From Taibaiella sp. (lineage in GTDB: Bacteria > Bacteroidota > Bacteroidia > Chitinophagales > Chitinophagaceae): DNA of 64,000 nt. Both the position numbers and the translations under genes were made by a program. The stretch spans positions 55,490 through 119,489 of the forward strand of contig JAIOYR010000002.1 in the NCBI GenBank assembly GCA_021740995.1. The letters are read 5' to 3'. Under the pieces are notes generated by a model that had not been told where the DNA came from, did no database searches, and saw only the letters and a list, made by a program, of their open reading frames with translations. Below, in pieces: positions 8,590-17,511 of the stretch (its first letter is position 1; every line of letters begins with the position of its first letter).

Positions 8590-8653
8590 TTTCATTGTCA
8601 CTCGCTCTCTTTTTACCAAAATCTGCATATAACACTATTTTTTAGTCTTTTTT

Positions 8654-9097
8654 ATGATTCAGCCTGCTATTCTACATTATTGCAAATATCAGGAGCGTTG
8701 CCATAGCGAAGTAAGAAATAAGCTGTATGAGCTGGGGTATAATACCAGCGATGTAGAACAACAGCTTACGGAACTTATAGAAAAAGGGATACTTAGTGAG
8801 GAGCGGTTTGCAATAGCTTTTTCCAGAGGTAGGTGGAGAATGAAACAATGGGGCAGAGTGAAAATAAAGCAACAACTAAAACTGCGAAAAATCTCTGACT
8901 ATTGTATAAAAAAAGGTCTTGCAGAAATTGATGGAATTGAATACGAAAAAGTCATGGATAAATTGGCATCAAAGAAAGTAGCCGAATTGAAGAGCGAAAA
9001 AAACATCTTTATCCGAAAAGCAAAGGTTTACAGGTACCTGATTCAAAAGGGTTATGAGCAGGATATAGTGAGGGAATGGCTTGATGCAAAATTATAA
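8654..9097 (+). CDS. recX: Regulatory protein RecX
   Basis: A 147-residue helical protein of the RecX family, which binds RecA filaments and limits recombinase activity. Seen: LHYCKYQERCHSEVRNKLYE near the N-terminus, ILSEERFAIAFSRGRWRMKQWG in the middle (the three-helix repeat typical of RecX), and a basic C-terminal repeat ending RYLIQKGYEQDIVREWL. It follows mnmG by 64 bp on the same strand and may be co-transcribed. recA is not in the window. Confidence 0.85.
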   Translation: MIQPAILHYCKYQERCHSEVRNKLYELGYNTSDVEQQLTELIEKGILSEERFAIAFSRGRWRMKQWGRVKIKQQLKLRKISDYCIKKGLAEIDGIEYEKVMDKLASKKVAELKSEKNIFIRKAKVYRYLIQKGYEQDIVREWLDAKL

Positions 9098-9330
9098 GCC
9101 CCAAAAAGGCACTTAGTGCCAAAAACCCCCAAAAAAGAGCCCAAAAATGGCCGAAAAACGAACAAAATGATTTTTATCTTATTTATCAGCTGAAATAGAC
9201 CATTGGAAACGTTAATAATAATATAATATAAATAATACTATATTAAGGTCAGCAGGTTTTTATATTTAGTGCTGTATTTTTGTAAGTGGTGGGTATTGCT
9301 ATTGCATGGAAAGTAAAATTATATATGATA
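9098..9330. other. A-rich intergenic tract with small hairpin; promoter of the glucosaminidase gene
   Basis: After recX comes a tract of short C and A runs around the hairpin GGCACTTAGTGCC (9108-9120). It lacks a T-run on the plus strand, so it is a poor terminator for recX. A TAnnTTTG match (TATTTTTG, 9275-9282) would start transcription near 9288, supporting the ATG at 9331 rather than the in-frame GTG at 9286 as the start of the next gene. Confidence 0.45.
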
Positions 9331-10923
9331 ATGAAAAGAATTTACATGTTACTAATATTGTTGGCTGCTTTTTCGCTGCATATTGCTGCGCAGGAGAGCT
9401 ACACAGAGCGTGCGAAAAACTACGTGAAACAATATGCTGATTATGCTATAGCCGACCAGCGCTCTACCGGGGTACCTGCAGCAGTAACACTTGCTCAGGG
9501 AATTCTGGAAACAGAGGCGGGCCTTAGCGAACTGATAGTGGAAGCAAATAATCACTTTGGTGTAAAATGTAAAAATGGCTGGCAGGGCGAAACCTTTCTG
9601 CACACAGATGATGCTAAGAATGAGTGTTTTAAGAAATACAAATCAGCTCATGAATCTTATGCAGATCATTCGGCTCACCTGCTGAAAAACCCTCGCTACA
9701 AGCCCTTGTTTACTTATTCTCCTACAGACTATGCAAAGTGGTCGCATGGGCTTAAAAAATGCGGCTATGCCACCAACCCAAAGTATGGCTACCAGCTTAT
9801 AAAAATAATAGAAGAATACCGCCTGCAAGAGTATACGTATGCCGCACTGGACAGTACATACAAGCTAAGTAACCCAGATAACAACAGCGTTTCAGAACTG
9901 GGGCAGCAAAAAAAGCAATTACCTACCCAACCAACCATAGTTGCTGCTCCTGAAAGAATCGCTGATACAGCAAGAGCAGCCACTACTGCAGTTTTAACAG
10001 TTGCTGACACCGCTACCGGATTTGATGCTATAGCTCGTATAGCAGATAGTGCCCGGAGTGCTATAGCCCGGATTGATGCAAATAATTTAGCGACTGGCGC
10101 TGCGGATAATGTACCAATAGAAGAGGGCAAGGTGCTGACTGTAAACGGACTTAAGGCTGTGTATGCACACAAGGATGATGTATTGCTGCAGTATGCTGTA
10201 AAGTATAAGATTCACTATCCGCATTTGCTGGAGATAAATGATATGCCGGATGAGCCTCTGGCGTTCGATACCTACATTTATCTGGAGAAAAAAAACACTA
10301 CCGGTCTCAAAAACAAACATGCTGTAAAAGAGGGTGAAACGCTGCTGATGATAGCACAGGAAGAAGGAATACAGCTTAAAAAGCTGGCAGCACTCAATCT
10401 GCTGTCTGTAGATGAGCAGCCACAAACCGGTACAGCACTCTACCTGCAGGAAATGGCGTCTGTAAAACCAGGGGTAAAACCAGCCACCATAAAAGCATAC
10501 AGCGGCACACAATCAGAGATTGTATACAACAGCCTGCCCGGTGCCGACAGTGGTACTGCAGCTGGCACTGCTGTGGAGGAAGTAAGCTTTGGTATGGGTT
10601 TCGAGGCACCAAAGGAAGTGCTGGCATTAGAAAACAAAACAGCTACCCCTATAGCCCCAAAGGAAGAGAAAACAGTAAAGCAGAAGGCTCATAGTGATGT
10701 GGTTAATCCAGATAAATCAGACGACCCGCAACAGCCTCAAATGAAGAAACCCGCTACAGAAAAAGAATACAAAGCCGGAGACAAACACTACATAGTGAAG
10801 CGGGGTGAAACAGCGTTTTCTATCGCCAAAAGACACAACGTTTCTGTAGACCAGTTGCTGAAATGGAATAATATAGAGGCTCAGGACTTGAAAGCCGGTC
10901 AAACAATACTGGTAAGACAATAA
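9331..10923 (+). CDS. Secreted N-acetylglucosaminidase with LysM domains
   Basis: A 530-residue cell-wall hydrolase. The signal peptide MKRIYMLLILLAAFSLHIAA is followed at about residues 25-150 by a FlgJ-type glucosaminidase domain (GVPAAVTLAQGILETEAGLS, with a catalytic Glu, then NNHFGVKCK and SYADHSAHLL), which cuts glycan strands of peptidoglycan. An Ala/Thr-rich linker follows. Three LysM or LysM-like glycan-binding modules follow: VNGLKAVYAHKDDVLLQYA, HAVKEGETLLMIA, and the best one at the C-terminus, YIVKRGETAFSIAKRHNVS. The stop overlaps the hpt start (TAATG), so the two are coupled. The start is chosen at ATG 9331 because of the signal peptide and promoter. Confidence 0.9.
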   Translation: MKRIYMLLILLAAFSLHIAAQESYTERAKNYVKQYADYAIADQRSTGVPAAVTLAQGILETEAGLSELIVEANNHFGVKCKNGWQGETFLHTDDAKNECFKKYKSAHESYADHSAHLLKNPRYKPLFTYSPTDYAKWSHGLKKCGYATNPKYGYQLIKIIEEYRLQEYTYAALDSTYKLSNPDNNSVSELGQQKKQLPTQPTIVAAPERIADTARAATTAVLTVADTATGFDAIARIADSARSAIARIDANNLATGAADNVPIEEGKVLTVNGLKAVYAHKDDVLLQYAVKYKIHYPHLLEINDMPDEPLAFDTYIYLEKKNTTGLKNKHAVKEGETLLMIAQEEGIQLKKLAALNLLSVDEQPQTGTALYLQEMASVKPGVKPATIKAYSGTQSEIVYNSLPGADSGTAAGTAVEEVSFGMGFEAPKEVLALENKTATPIAPKEEKTVKQKAHSDVVNPDKSDDPQQPQMKKPATEKEYKAGDKHYIVKRGETAFSIAKRHNVSVDQLLKWNNIEAQDLKAGQTILVRQ

Positions 10924-11459
10924 TGAAAAAGGATGTAGTAGTACTCGATAAGACATTCACCACCTTCATAGGGCGCGATGAAATACAGACGCGTATAGCA
11001 GAAGTGGCAAGCCAGATCAGCAAAGACTATGCAGGGAAAAACCCGCTGATGATTGCTATCCTTAATGGTTCATTTATATTCGCTGCCGATATTTTCAGAG
11101 CGCTGAGTATAGAAGCTGGCATATCTTTTGTGAAGTTGGCGTCGTACAAGGGCACCACCTCTACCGGCAATGTAGTCACCGCTATAGGTCTGGACGAGAA
11201 CCTTAAAGACCGCCATGTAATAATAGTAGAAGACATAATAGACACCGGCAAAACACTCAGCGCCTTTCTACCCGAAATATACCAGAGAGCTCCAGCCTCA
11301 GTGAAAATTGCCACCTTTCTTTCAAAGCCCGATGCGCTCCAATACGATGTAAAAGCAGACTACACAGCCTTTGAAATTGAAAACAAATTTGTAGTAGGTT
11401 ACGGTCTTGATTATGACGGCTATGGGAGAAATTTACCAGACCTCTATGTACTGAGCTAG
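10923..11459 (+). CDS. hpt: Hypoxanthine phosphoribosyltransferase
   Basis: A 178-residue purine-salvage enzyme that makes IMP (and usually GMP) from the base and PRPP in the cytoplasm. Seen: the PRPP-binding loop VIIVEDIIDTGKTL at about residue 100, the earlier PLMIAILNGSFIFAADI and the conserved SYKGTTSTG flexible loop. The C-terminal FVVGYGLDYDGYGRNLPDL is characteristic of HPRT. The start overlaps the stop of the glucosaminidase by one base. It is the last gene of that two-gene unit; the next gene has its own -7 element. Confidence 0.95.
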   Translation: MKKDVVVLDKTFTTFIGRDEIQTRIAEVASQISKDYAGKNPLMIAILNGSFIFAADIFRALSIEAGISFVKLASYKGTTSTGNVVTAIGLDENLKDRHVIIVEDIIDTGKTLSAFLPEIYQRAPASVKIATFLSKPDALQYDVKADYTAFEIENKFVVGYGLDYDGYGRNLPDLYVLS

Positions 11460-11512
11460 TGTTAGAAATAGATTTCAACGAGCAGAAAGTATGTACTTAC
11501 TGCAAAATAGGA

Positions 11513-11520
11513 TACTTTTG
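11513..11520 (+). promoter_or_regulatory. -7 element TACTTTTG before the methyltransferase gene
   Basis: An exact TAnnTTTG match; the predicted start of transcription near 11526 leaves a leader of about 27 nt before ATG 11553. Confidence 0.4.
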
Positions 11521-11552
11521 TTTTGTGGCAAACCTAATATTGCCTGTAGAAT

Positions 11553-12473
11553 ATGAATATACAATCCTCAGCATTTTTGCCTCAAATATTAGATAGCATC
11601 AAGGAAAAAAACCCGATGCACTATAAGAAACTCAAAAAAAATTCGGCTTGGGAAGACGAAATGATAGTTCAACGTGCAGAAGATTTTTTACATAAATATA
11701 TTCAGTTGCTTGAAAAGCAAGGACTGAATATAGAGTATGCCGTAGATAGTTATTTGCATCTGTGTCACGATATGATGTATGAGCAAATACAGTTTGTAGA
11801 AACCGGAAAATATAGATATACATCCTTTGAAGAAGTGAATTCCCGGGTATATGGCAACCCCGATACGATGGAATATTACATGCACGGTTTGTTGCTGTCG
11901 CAATACTTATGGGAGCATCATTACAAAATTCTTGAGTGTTTCTACAAAAACATCAACAAGTTCTCAGCTGGTGTAAAAAATATCCTCGAAGTAGGTGGCG
12001 GACATGGTCTGTATGCCAATGAGGTTTTCAATGCCTTTAACTTTGATTTTGATTATACAATGGTTGACATAAGTGAAACATCCATTGAAATGGCAAAGAA
12101 TTTCTTGAAAGACAGAGACATTAAATTTATTGTTGAAGATGTCTACAAATATGAAACAACAGAAAAATTTGATCTGATTATTATGGGCGAGGTGCTGGAA
12201 CATGTAGAAGATCCGCTGACGTTGATGAAAAAACTATACTCATTAGGCTCTGACAATGTTACTGCATTTATTACTGTGCCTTGCAATGCACCAGCAATTG
12301 ACCATATATATCTATTCAGAAACCCCGGTGAACTCATTGCTCTTTACAACGAAGCAGGTTGGGAGGTTGTGTTAGATGTAGCCGCATCATCAGAATCAAA
12401 AAAATCTACAGCGGTTGATGACCCCATGATACCTATTATGCACGCTGCATTTCTGAAGAAAAAGAAAGCATAA
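11553..12473 (+). CDS. SAM-dependent class I methyltransferase
   Basis: A 306-residue protein. Motif I is NILEVGGGHGLYANEVF (about residue 142), motif II the acidic YTMVDISETSIEMA, followed by IKFIVEDVYKYE and IIMGEVLEHVEDP, the layout of Rossmann-type methyltransferases. The N-terminal about 130 residues are helical and unassigned. It faces the FkbH/ACP/MaoC/SDR operon and ends 17 bp from the SDR stop, so it may act on the same product (O-methylation is usual in FkbH pathways), but it is on the opposite strand and this is inference. Confidence 0.85.
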   Translation: MNIQSSAFLPQILDSIKEKNPMHYKKLKKNSAWEDEMIVQRAEDFLHKYIQLLEKQGLNIEYAVDSYLHLCHDMMYEQIQFVETGKYRYTSFEEVNSRVYGNPDTMEYYMHGLLLSQYLWEHHYKILECFYKNINKFSAGVKNILEVGGGHGLYANEVFNAFNFDFDYTMVDISETSIEMAKNFLKDRDIKFIVEDVYKYETTEKFDLIIMGEVLEHVEDPLTLMKKLYSLGSDNVTAFITVPCNAPAIDHIYLFRNPGELIALYNEAGWEVVLDVAASSESKKSTAVDDPMIPIMHAAFLKKKKA

Positions 12474-12490
12474 ATACCTAAGTGAGTGTA

Positions 12491-13210
12491 TCAGATAATT
12501 TCACTGCCAGCATTCATAAGCATATTCACACCATTTATGTGCTGAGATGATCTTGTAAAAAACAGTACTGTTTCAGCAACCTCGCGGGTAGTAAGTAGTT
12601 TTTTTAACGGGTGCTCCTGTATTATCTGGTCTACTATCCGCTCGTCGGTGTCTGCCGTAATTCCGGTAAGCATAAAAGAAGGAGAGATGCTGTTTGATGT
12701 GATATTATATCGAATCAGTTCACTCGCCCACGATTTGCTCATAGAGAGCAAATAAGCCTTGTTGGCGGCGTATTCAGAATAGCCGACAGGGGGTTTTCCT
12801 GCTAAGCTGGAGGTCAGGATGTTTATTATTTTTCCGAACTTTTTCTTACGAAACACCTTTATACATTCCTGTGTAATAAACACGGCAGGAATAATATTTT
12901 GCTCAAAACTACTAAGAAATACAGAGCGTTCTGTTTTATAGAAGTGCTCCTTATTTATTGCACCGTTAGCATTATTGATGATTATATCAGGATTTACTTC
13001 GGGTAATTTAGCAATCAATGCATCAACAGATTCCAGGTCGGAAAAATCACAATAAATAGCCCGGACATTAGTGTGCAGTTTTTCGGTTTCCTTCGCCGCA
13101 TCAACCGACTTGGCATAAGTAAAATAGATAGTATTGCTATTATCTGCCGCCAGCGCGGCAACTATAGCAGCACCTAATCCCGACGCGCCTCCGGTTAAGA
13201 GTATATTCAT
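12491..13210 (-). CDS. Short-chain dehydrogenase/reductase (FabG-like)
   Basis: A 239-residue NAD(P)H-dependent reductase. Seen: cofactor motif TGGASGLGAAI at residue 6, the NNANGA motif (IIINNANGAI, residues 78-87), catalytic Ser in INILTSSLAG and the catalytic YxxxK as YAANK near residue 157. C-terminal GVNMLMNAGSEII resembles FabG. It overlaps the MaoC gene by 4 bp and is the last gene of a four-gene operon with an acyl carrier protein, so an ACP-bound keto group is the likely substrate; it could equally act on a sugar-linked acyl group. Confidence 0.9.
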   Translation of the reverse strand: MNILLTGGASGLGAAIVAALAADNSNTIYFTYAKSVDAAKETEKLHTNVRAIYCDFSDLESVDALIAKLPEVNPDIIINNANGAINKEHFYKTERSVFLSSFEQNIIPAVFITQECIKVFRKKKFGKIINILTSSLAGKPPVGYSEYAANKAYLLSMSKSWASELIRYNITSNSISPSFMLTGITADTDERIVDQIIQEHPLKKLLTTREVAETVLFFTRSSQHINGVNMLMNAGSEII

Positions 13211-13599
13211 GTAAGTAGTCCTATTTGTATGGTTCCGTATGCTACTCTTTTTTCTTCCTTGTTTCTGAACGTAAACTTAAATTCATAAGTGTTTACAGAT
13301 TCAAAAACACCTGTTATTTCTGCACTAAAGTCAAGCGCATCGTCAAGATATACCGGCTGAGAAAAGCGTATATGCTGCGTATAAATAATGACATTTTTCA
13401 CGGGCAGGCACTCACCCACAAAGAAGGAGATAAAACCATTCAGTATGTTACCGTGCATTACCTTGCCCTTAAAACCATTGGCTGTAGCCCAGTTGCTGTC
13501 TGTATGTAGTGGGTTTCGGTCATTAAACACGTCTATAAACCCACTATATACATTCTGGCTTACTGTAAACGAATGATTAAACTTGTCGCCTTCTATCAT
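13207..13599 (-). CDS. MaoC-like hot-dog dehydratase
   Basis: A 130-residue protein of the (R)-specific enoyl hydratase/MaoC family. The catalytic Asp and His fit the motif FNDRNPLHTD (D-x4-H) and the following segment GFKGKVMHGNILNGF is the usual hydratase signature. It would hydrate or dehydrate a thioester at the beta position. It overlaps the ACP gene by 4 bp upstream and the SDR by 4 bp downstream, implying stoichiometric co-translation with both. Confidence 0.88.
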   Translation of the reverse strand: MIEGDKFNHSFTVSQNVYSGFIDVFNDRNPLHTDSNWATANGFKGKVMHGNILNGFISFFVGECLPVKNVIIYTQHIRFSQPVYLDDALDFSAEITGVFESVNTYEFKFTFRNKEEKRVAYGTIQIGLLT

Positions 13600-13841
13600 T
13601 GATTAACGCGTTTTTCTATAGCGCTGCACATTTCACCTACGTTTTTCCAACCCTGAATTTCAGTAGTGTTGAATTTCACTTTGAAGTGTTTTTCAATAGC
13701 TACTACCAGTTGTATATGGTTCAGAGAATCCCATTCATCTATATCTATTGCTGTGGTTGCTGTAGTTAGCTTTATATCTTCGTTGTCCAGTACGTCAATG
13801 AAAATATCATTGACATCTTTTATAATCTGGTTGTGATCCAT
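13596..13841 (-). CDS. Acyl carrier protein
   Basis: An 81-residue acidic helical protein with the phosphopantetheine attachment Ser in DEWDSLNHIQLVVAIE (about residue 36). It is distinct from housekeeping AcpP by sequence (KLTTATTAIDIDEWDSL) and by context: it sits directly after the FkbH-like loading enzyme (4-bp gap) and before MaoC and SDR genes, so it is a dedicated pathway carrier. Confidence 0.92.
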   Translation of the reverse strand: MDHNQIIKDVNDIFIDVLDNEDIKLTTATTAIDIDEWDSLNHIQLVVAIEKHFKVKFNTTEIQGWKNVGEMCSAIEKRVNQ

Positions 13842-13845
13842 TGGA

Positions 13846-15567
13846 TTATTTTTTAGTAATGAAAGAATAATTTTTTTTATGTTTTGCTACATCTAACTGC
13901 CATCTGTTTCCATCCGCAACAAACCCCAAAGATTGATAATGGTCTTTGACTATTCCGTTCTTTTTGGTTTCTATATATTCACCGGCTACCTCTTCAAAAT
14001 TATGAAAAACAGCCAGTTCCACAATAGCATTCAGTGTAAAGTTTTCCATGCCCCGCTTCAATACACGGCAGCTCATTATCCAGGTATCAATAAAAAGTGT
14101 TTTTTCATTTTCTTTTCGCAATATGATAACAGCTATTAGCCCATGGTCGCCAAACTTGTCTTCGAGTGTCAGCGATAAAGTATAATAATCGGGGTCTGCA
14201 CTTATACGTTTTATATCGTCGTCTGTGTAGCGCACAGTCCGCAGGTTGAACTGGTTAGAGCGTTGTGTAAGCTGTGCCACTCTGGGTATGGTAAACGTAT
14301 CGAATGCTTTTACTTCAGAGCACATATTCAGACTTTCCAGAAAGTCGGCTTCGTTTTCAAAACTCTGTTGTAATATGGTTCTTTGTGCTTCTTCTCTGTA
14401 GAGCGATGTGCGCTGCTCATCTTCCTGTGTATAAGATGCAGTCTCAAACAGATTCTGCTGCCTTAAATATATCATGTATTCAGCAGGGTCTTCGGGCAGA
14501 TCTGGTACTGTAATATCAGGTATACCAGCTTTTACTATTTCGCGCTCAAAAGGGTTGTCGTCGAGAAACACCATAGAATCGAAACCAATATTGAGCACCG
14601 TCTGTATATACCGGATATTGCTCACTTTAGTTTCCCAGTTGGCCACAAACACTGCTATATCTTCCAGCCGCAGCACCATATCCGGATGGCTGAGGAATGG
14701 TTCTTTGGCTATTTCATCGGTGTTCTTGCTGCATACCGCCAGTATTATGCCTCTGTTTTTTAGTTGCTTTGCCCATAGCTGCAGCTCGGTATATATTTTG
14801 CCTTGCCCAAAATAACCGAGCTGTATACCCTCCATGCCGTCATCTCCTATTATGCCACCCCATGTGGTATTGTCCAGATCCAGTATCAGGCATTTCTTAA
14901 AACTACCTGATATGGATAGTATTATATCGGTGATATGCCGGGCTATGTATGGCAGAATATCAATGCTGTAAACCATATCTGCATTTACATACATTTTGGG
15001 GTCAAAGACATTATGGTAACCAATCTCAGACTGTAGTGCTGCTATATCGCAAATAAACAGTCCTTTGTGCTCCTGACTCAGTTCCATCAACAGTACATTT
15101 GTTTTGCGCAACTGGTAAATGAAGGAAGCATTGGTTTTGGCACCATAGTTGCCAAACACCCGGTCATTTATTTCAGGAAAAGTATTGATGATAACAGTAC
15201 ATCTGAGCCGCGAAGTAAGCGCTTCGTAATAGCTTCTGAACTTGTCGCAGACATAAGTCGCAAAGTGTATCTGGCCCGTTTTGTCCTTGCTGTAAAAATC
15301 TTTTAGCAACTTCTCTGTAGAACAATTAATGAAAACGTATTCTGGGTTAAAGTCGTAAAGCTCTGACCGCTGATCGTATATCTGCAAACTTATCTGGTTG
15401 TAGTCGGCTTCATAGATTTCATAGTCTATCTGAGATTCATAGCCATAACCTTTGATAGCAGTTGACAGCAGTTGAGAAGCACTATCGGCCAGAATGGCGA
15501 TTCGTGTTTTCTTAAAGTTGGTGTGGTCTTTCTTTATGTTCTTTTTAAGCTCATTAAAAGTCCTCAT
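13846..15567 (-). CDS. FkbH-like HAD-IIIC family protein (glyceryl-ACP loading type)
   Basis: A 573-residue protein. An N-terminal SGNH-like region (IAILADSASQLL) precedes the HAD phosphatase core at about residues 225-360: LILDLDNTTWGGIIGDDG with the DxD nucleophile pair (Thr where Leu is usual), then VCSKN and VFLDDNPFERE. The C-terminal part (VAQLTQRSNQFNLRT, then KFGDHGLIAVI) is a GNAT-like domain. FkbH enzymes dephosphorylate 1,3-bisphosphoglycerate and load the glyceryl group on an ACP; a matching ACP follows 4 bp downstream. It heads the operon, with a -7 element 20 bp upstream. Confidence 0.88.
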   Translation of the reverse strand: MRTFNELKKNIKKDHTNFKKTRIAILADSASQLLSTAIKGYGYESQIDYEIYEADYNQISLQIYDQRSELYDFNPEYVFINCSTEKLLKDFYSKDKTGQIHFATYVCDKFRSYYEALTSRLRCTVIINTFPEINDRVFGNYGAKTNASFIYQLRKTNVLLMELSQEHKGLFICDIAALQSEIGYHNVFDPKMYVNADMVYSIDILPYIARHITDIILSISGSFKKCLILDLDNTTWGGIIGDDGMEGIQLGYFGQGKIYTELQLWAKQLKNRGIILAVCSKNTDEIAKEPFLSHPDMVLRLEDIAVFVANWETKVSNIRYIQTVLNIGFDSMVFLDDNPFEREIVKAGIPDITVPDLPEDPAEYMIYLRQQNLFETASYTQEDEQRTSLYREEAQRTILQQSFENEADFLESLNMCSEVKAFDTFTIPRVAQLTQRSNQFNLRTVRYTDDDIKRISADPDYYTLSLTLEDKFGDHGLIAVIILRKENEKTLFIDTWIMSCRVLKRGMENFTLNAIVELAVFHNFEEVAGEYIETKKNGIVKDHYQSLGFVADGNRWQLDVAKHKKNYSFITKK

Positions 15568-15586
15568 TCTGCCATGATTGTTTGTG

Positions 15587-15594
15587 CAAATGTA
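15587..15594 (-). promoter_or_regulatory. -7 element TACATTTG for the FkbH operon
   Basis: On the minus strand TACATTTG matches TAnnTTTG and lies about 20 nt before the FkbH start codon at 15567-15565. Confidence 0.4.
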
Positions 15595-15693
15595 ACACTA
15601 ATTGGAGCTTACGAAATAGAAGGCATGTATCAGTAACACCATCGCCGGGTTGCCGGTGAATAGTTGAAAGAATCGGCAAACTATAAGGTGTTG

Positions 15694-16779
15694 TTACAGA
15701 TATTTATCGCCCTTGTTTCTTTTCACCTCAGCTACATATTCCTTTATCTGCTGCTCGCGGTTGCGCTCGCATATCAGCAGCACATCGGGCGTATCTACTA
15801 CGATAAAGTTTTCTAATCCCTGTAGCACTACCAGCTTGTCATTTGGGGCTTTTACCATACACTGTGTAGCATCTATTACCATCACATTGTTGCCCAGAAC
15901 GGCATTGCCCAGATAGTCTTTGTTGCTGTTGTCATACGCGGATTCCCAGGTGCCCAGATCGCACCATCCAAAATAGGAAGGTATCACATACACATTGCGC
16001 GCTTTCTCCATGATTCCATAATCTATAGAGATATTGGTACAATGCGGGTATAGCCGCACTATTGCATCATGTTCTGCATCGGTATTGTATACATTTTTAG
16101 CCTGAGCAAACACTTCATTCATTTCCGGCAGAAACTGCTCCAGCGCCTCCATGATGGTCTTTACATTCCAAACAAAAATGCCGGAGTTCCAAAGGAAATC
16201 ACCGCTTTTCAGAAAGGTGCGTGCAAGCTCCAGCGAGGGTTTTTCTGTAAAGGTTTTTACGCGGTATATTTTATCTATTTCCTGCTCTACATCGTACTGT
16301 ATGTATCCGTATCCGGTGTCGGGCCGCGTGGGCTTTATGCCCAGTGTGAGCAGCGAGCGGTGTTTGGATACAAACTCCAGCGCCTCCTGCGTAGTGCGCT
16401 CAAAAGAATGCTCGTCCATTATCAGGTGGTCAGCTGGCGACATTATAATATTGGCATCGGGGTTGAGCGCCATTATCTTGTGTGCAAAGTATGCGGCACA
16501 GGGTGCTGTGTTCTTGCGCGATGGCTCGCTGATTATATTGGCTTCGTTTATCTCCGGTATCTGCTGCTTCAGGGTGCTCATATACTGCTCATTGGTGATG
16601 AAGTATATGTTTTCCTTTGGGCAGATGTGCTTAAAACGGTTGTAGGTCCACTGTATAAGCGACTTACCGGTTCCCAGCAAATCCAGAAATTGTTTCGGAA
16701 GGCTTGTACGGCTTTCCGGCCAGAACCTGCTACCTATTCCGCCGGCCATAATGGCCACATAATTATTTTGAATGTTCAT
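15694..16779 (-). CDS. manC: Mannose-1-phosphate guanylyltransferase
   Basis: A 361-residue enzyme making GDP-mannose from GTP and mannose-1-phosphate for surface glycans. Seen: the nucleotide-binding signature MAGGIGSRFWPESR followed by LPKQFLDLLG, then ISEPSRKNTAPC, MSPADHLI, FTEKPSLELA and FLWNSGIFVW. It has only the transferase domain, not the fused isomerase of type II enzymes. The frame extends upstream to 16824, but MNIQNNYVAIMAGG at 16779 is the natural start. It lies beside the FkbH operon, consistent with a polysaccharide-modification neighbourhood. Confidence 0.92.
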   Translation of the reverse strand: MNIQNNYVAIMAGGIGSRFWPESRTSLPKQFLDLLGTGKSLIQWTYNRFKHICPKENIYFITNEQYMSTLKQQIPEINEANIISEPSRKNTAPCAAYFAHKIMALNPDANIIMSPADHLIMDEHSFERTTQEALEFVSKHRSLLTLGIKPTRPDTGYGYIQYDVEQEIDKIYRVKTFTEKPSLELARTFLKSGDFLWNSGIFVWNVKTIMEALEQFLPEMNEVFAQAKNVYNTDAEHDAIVRLYPHCTNISIDYGIMEKARNVYVIPSYFGWCDLGTWESAYDNSNKDYLGNAVLGNNVMVIDATQCMVKAPNDKLVVLQGLENFIVVDTPDVLLICERNREQQIKEYVAEVKRNKGDKYL

Positions 16780-16971
16780 TGCCGTATAAAAAAGCAGAAA
16801 GCAATTTGAAATAAGTAATTGCATGAACCATTATCATGCCACTACTCACCGTCAGGTGCTTGTATCTGTTGGTTTGATGATAAAAACGAGGTATAAAAAT
16901 AGTATAATTTCAGGTCAATACCCGAAAAAACACATTATATAACTACTATTGGAATTATCTTTAACAGGCAA

Positions 16972-17418
16972 TTATACCGTTACCGCCTTACTCACACTTC
17001 TGTATACAAAAGAACCATAAATATGCCTCCGCGCAAACCTGCCGGGTGCTGGCGCATTTATCAGTTTTATGTACGTGGCCTTTGGTACACCAAAGTATTC
17101 GTAACTGCTGCCGTCTAAAAAGTTGATTTGCAGTGTTTCAGATTTGTATTCAAAATCTGTAATACCTACCGTATTGGTGGTCAGTGTATAGGCTTCCTGT
17201 GTAAGCGCACGTGTTTCCGGCGCTATGCTTACCAGAAAATGATATGCCTCTATGATGTGCTTGCTTTTTGCCTCGGCATCTGCTTTCATTTCCTCATTAT
17301 CCTGAATTTTATCAGGGTGCCAGTTCTTCATCAGATTCCTGTAAACTAACTTTAATTCCTGCAATTCGGCGTTTTCACCTACACCCAGCAACTTTCTGTA
17401 ACCTATAATTTTTCTCAT
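16972..17418 (-). CDS. J-domain/KTSC-domain fusion protein
   Basis: A 148-residue cytoplasmic protein. Residues 1-70 are a DnaJ J-domain with the HPD triad (NWHPDK) that stimulates DnaK. Residues about 88-145 (FLDGSSYEYFGVPKATYIKL, then GRFARRHIYGSFVYR) are a KTSC domain, seen elsewhere fused to J-domains or lysyl-tRNA synthetase, of unclear, possibly nucleic-acid-binding function. There is no Gly/Phe or zinc-finger region, so it is a class III J-protein. It stands alone between manC and the repressor gene. Confidence 0.85.
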   Translation of the reverse strand: MRKIIGYRKLLGVGENAELQELKLVYRNLMKNWHPDKIQDNEEMKADAEAKSKHIIEAYHFLVSIAPETRALTQEAYTLTTNTVGITDFEYKSETLQINFLDGSSYEYFGVPKATYIKLINAPAPGRFARRHIYGSFVYRSVSKAVTV

Positions 17419-17511
17419 AATAGTGTGCGAAGGTAACTAAAATCATATTAAGGCAATTTTAAGCTTAGGATTGGCTTAAAAATAGCGGGCCGGCTACTAC
17501 TATTTACACCC

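Noticed and set aside
16069..16809. A 246-codon frame opposite manC
   Set aside because: Antisense to a clear guanylyltransferase; no motif in its translation.
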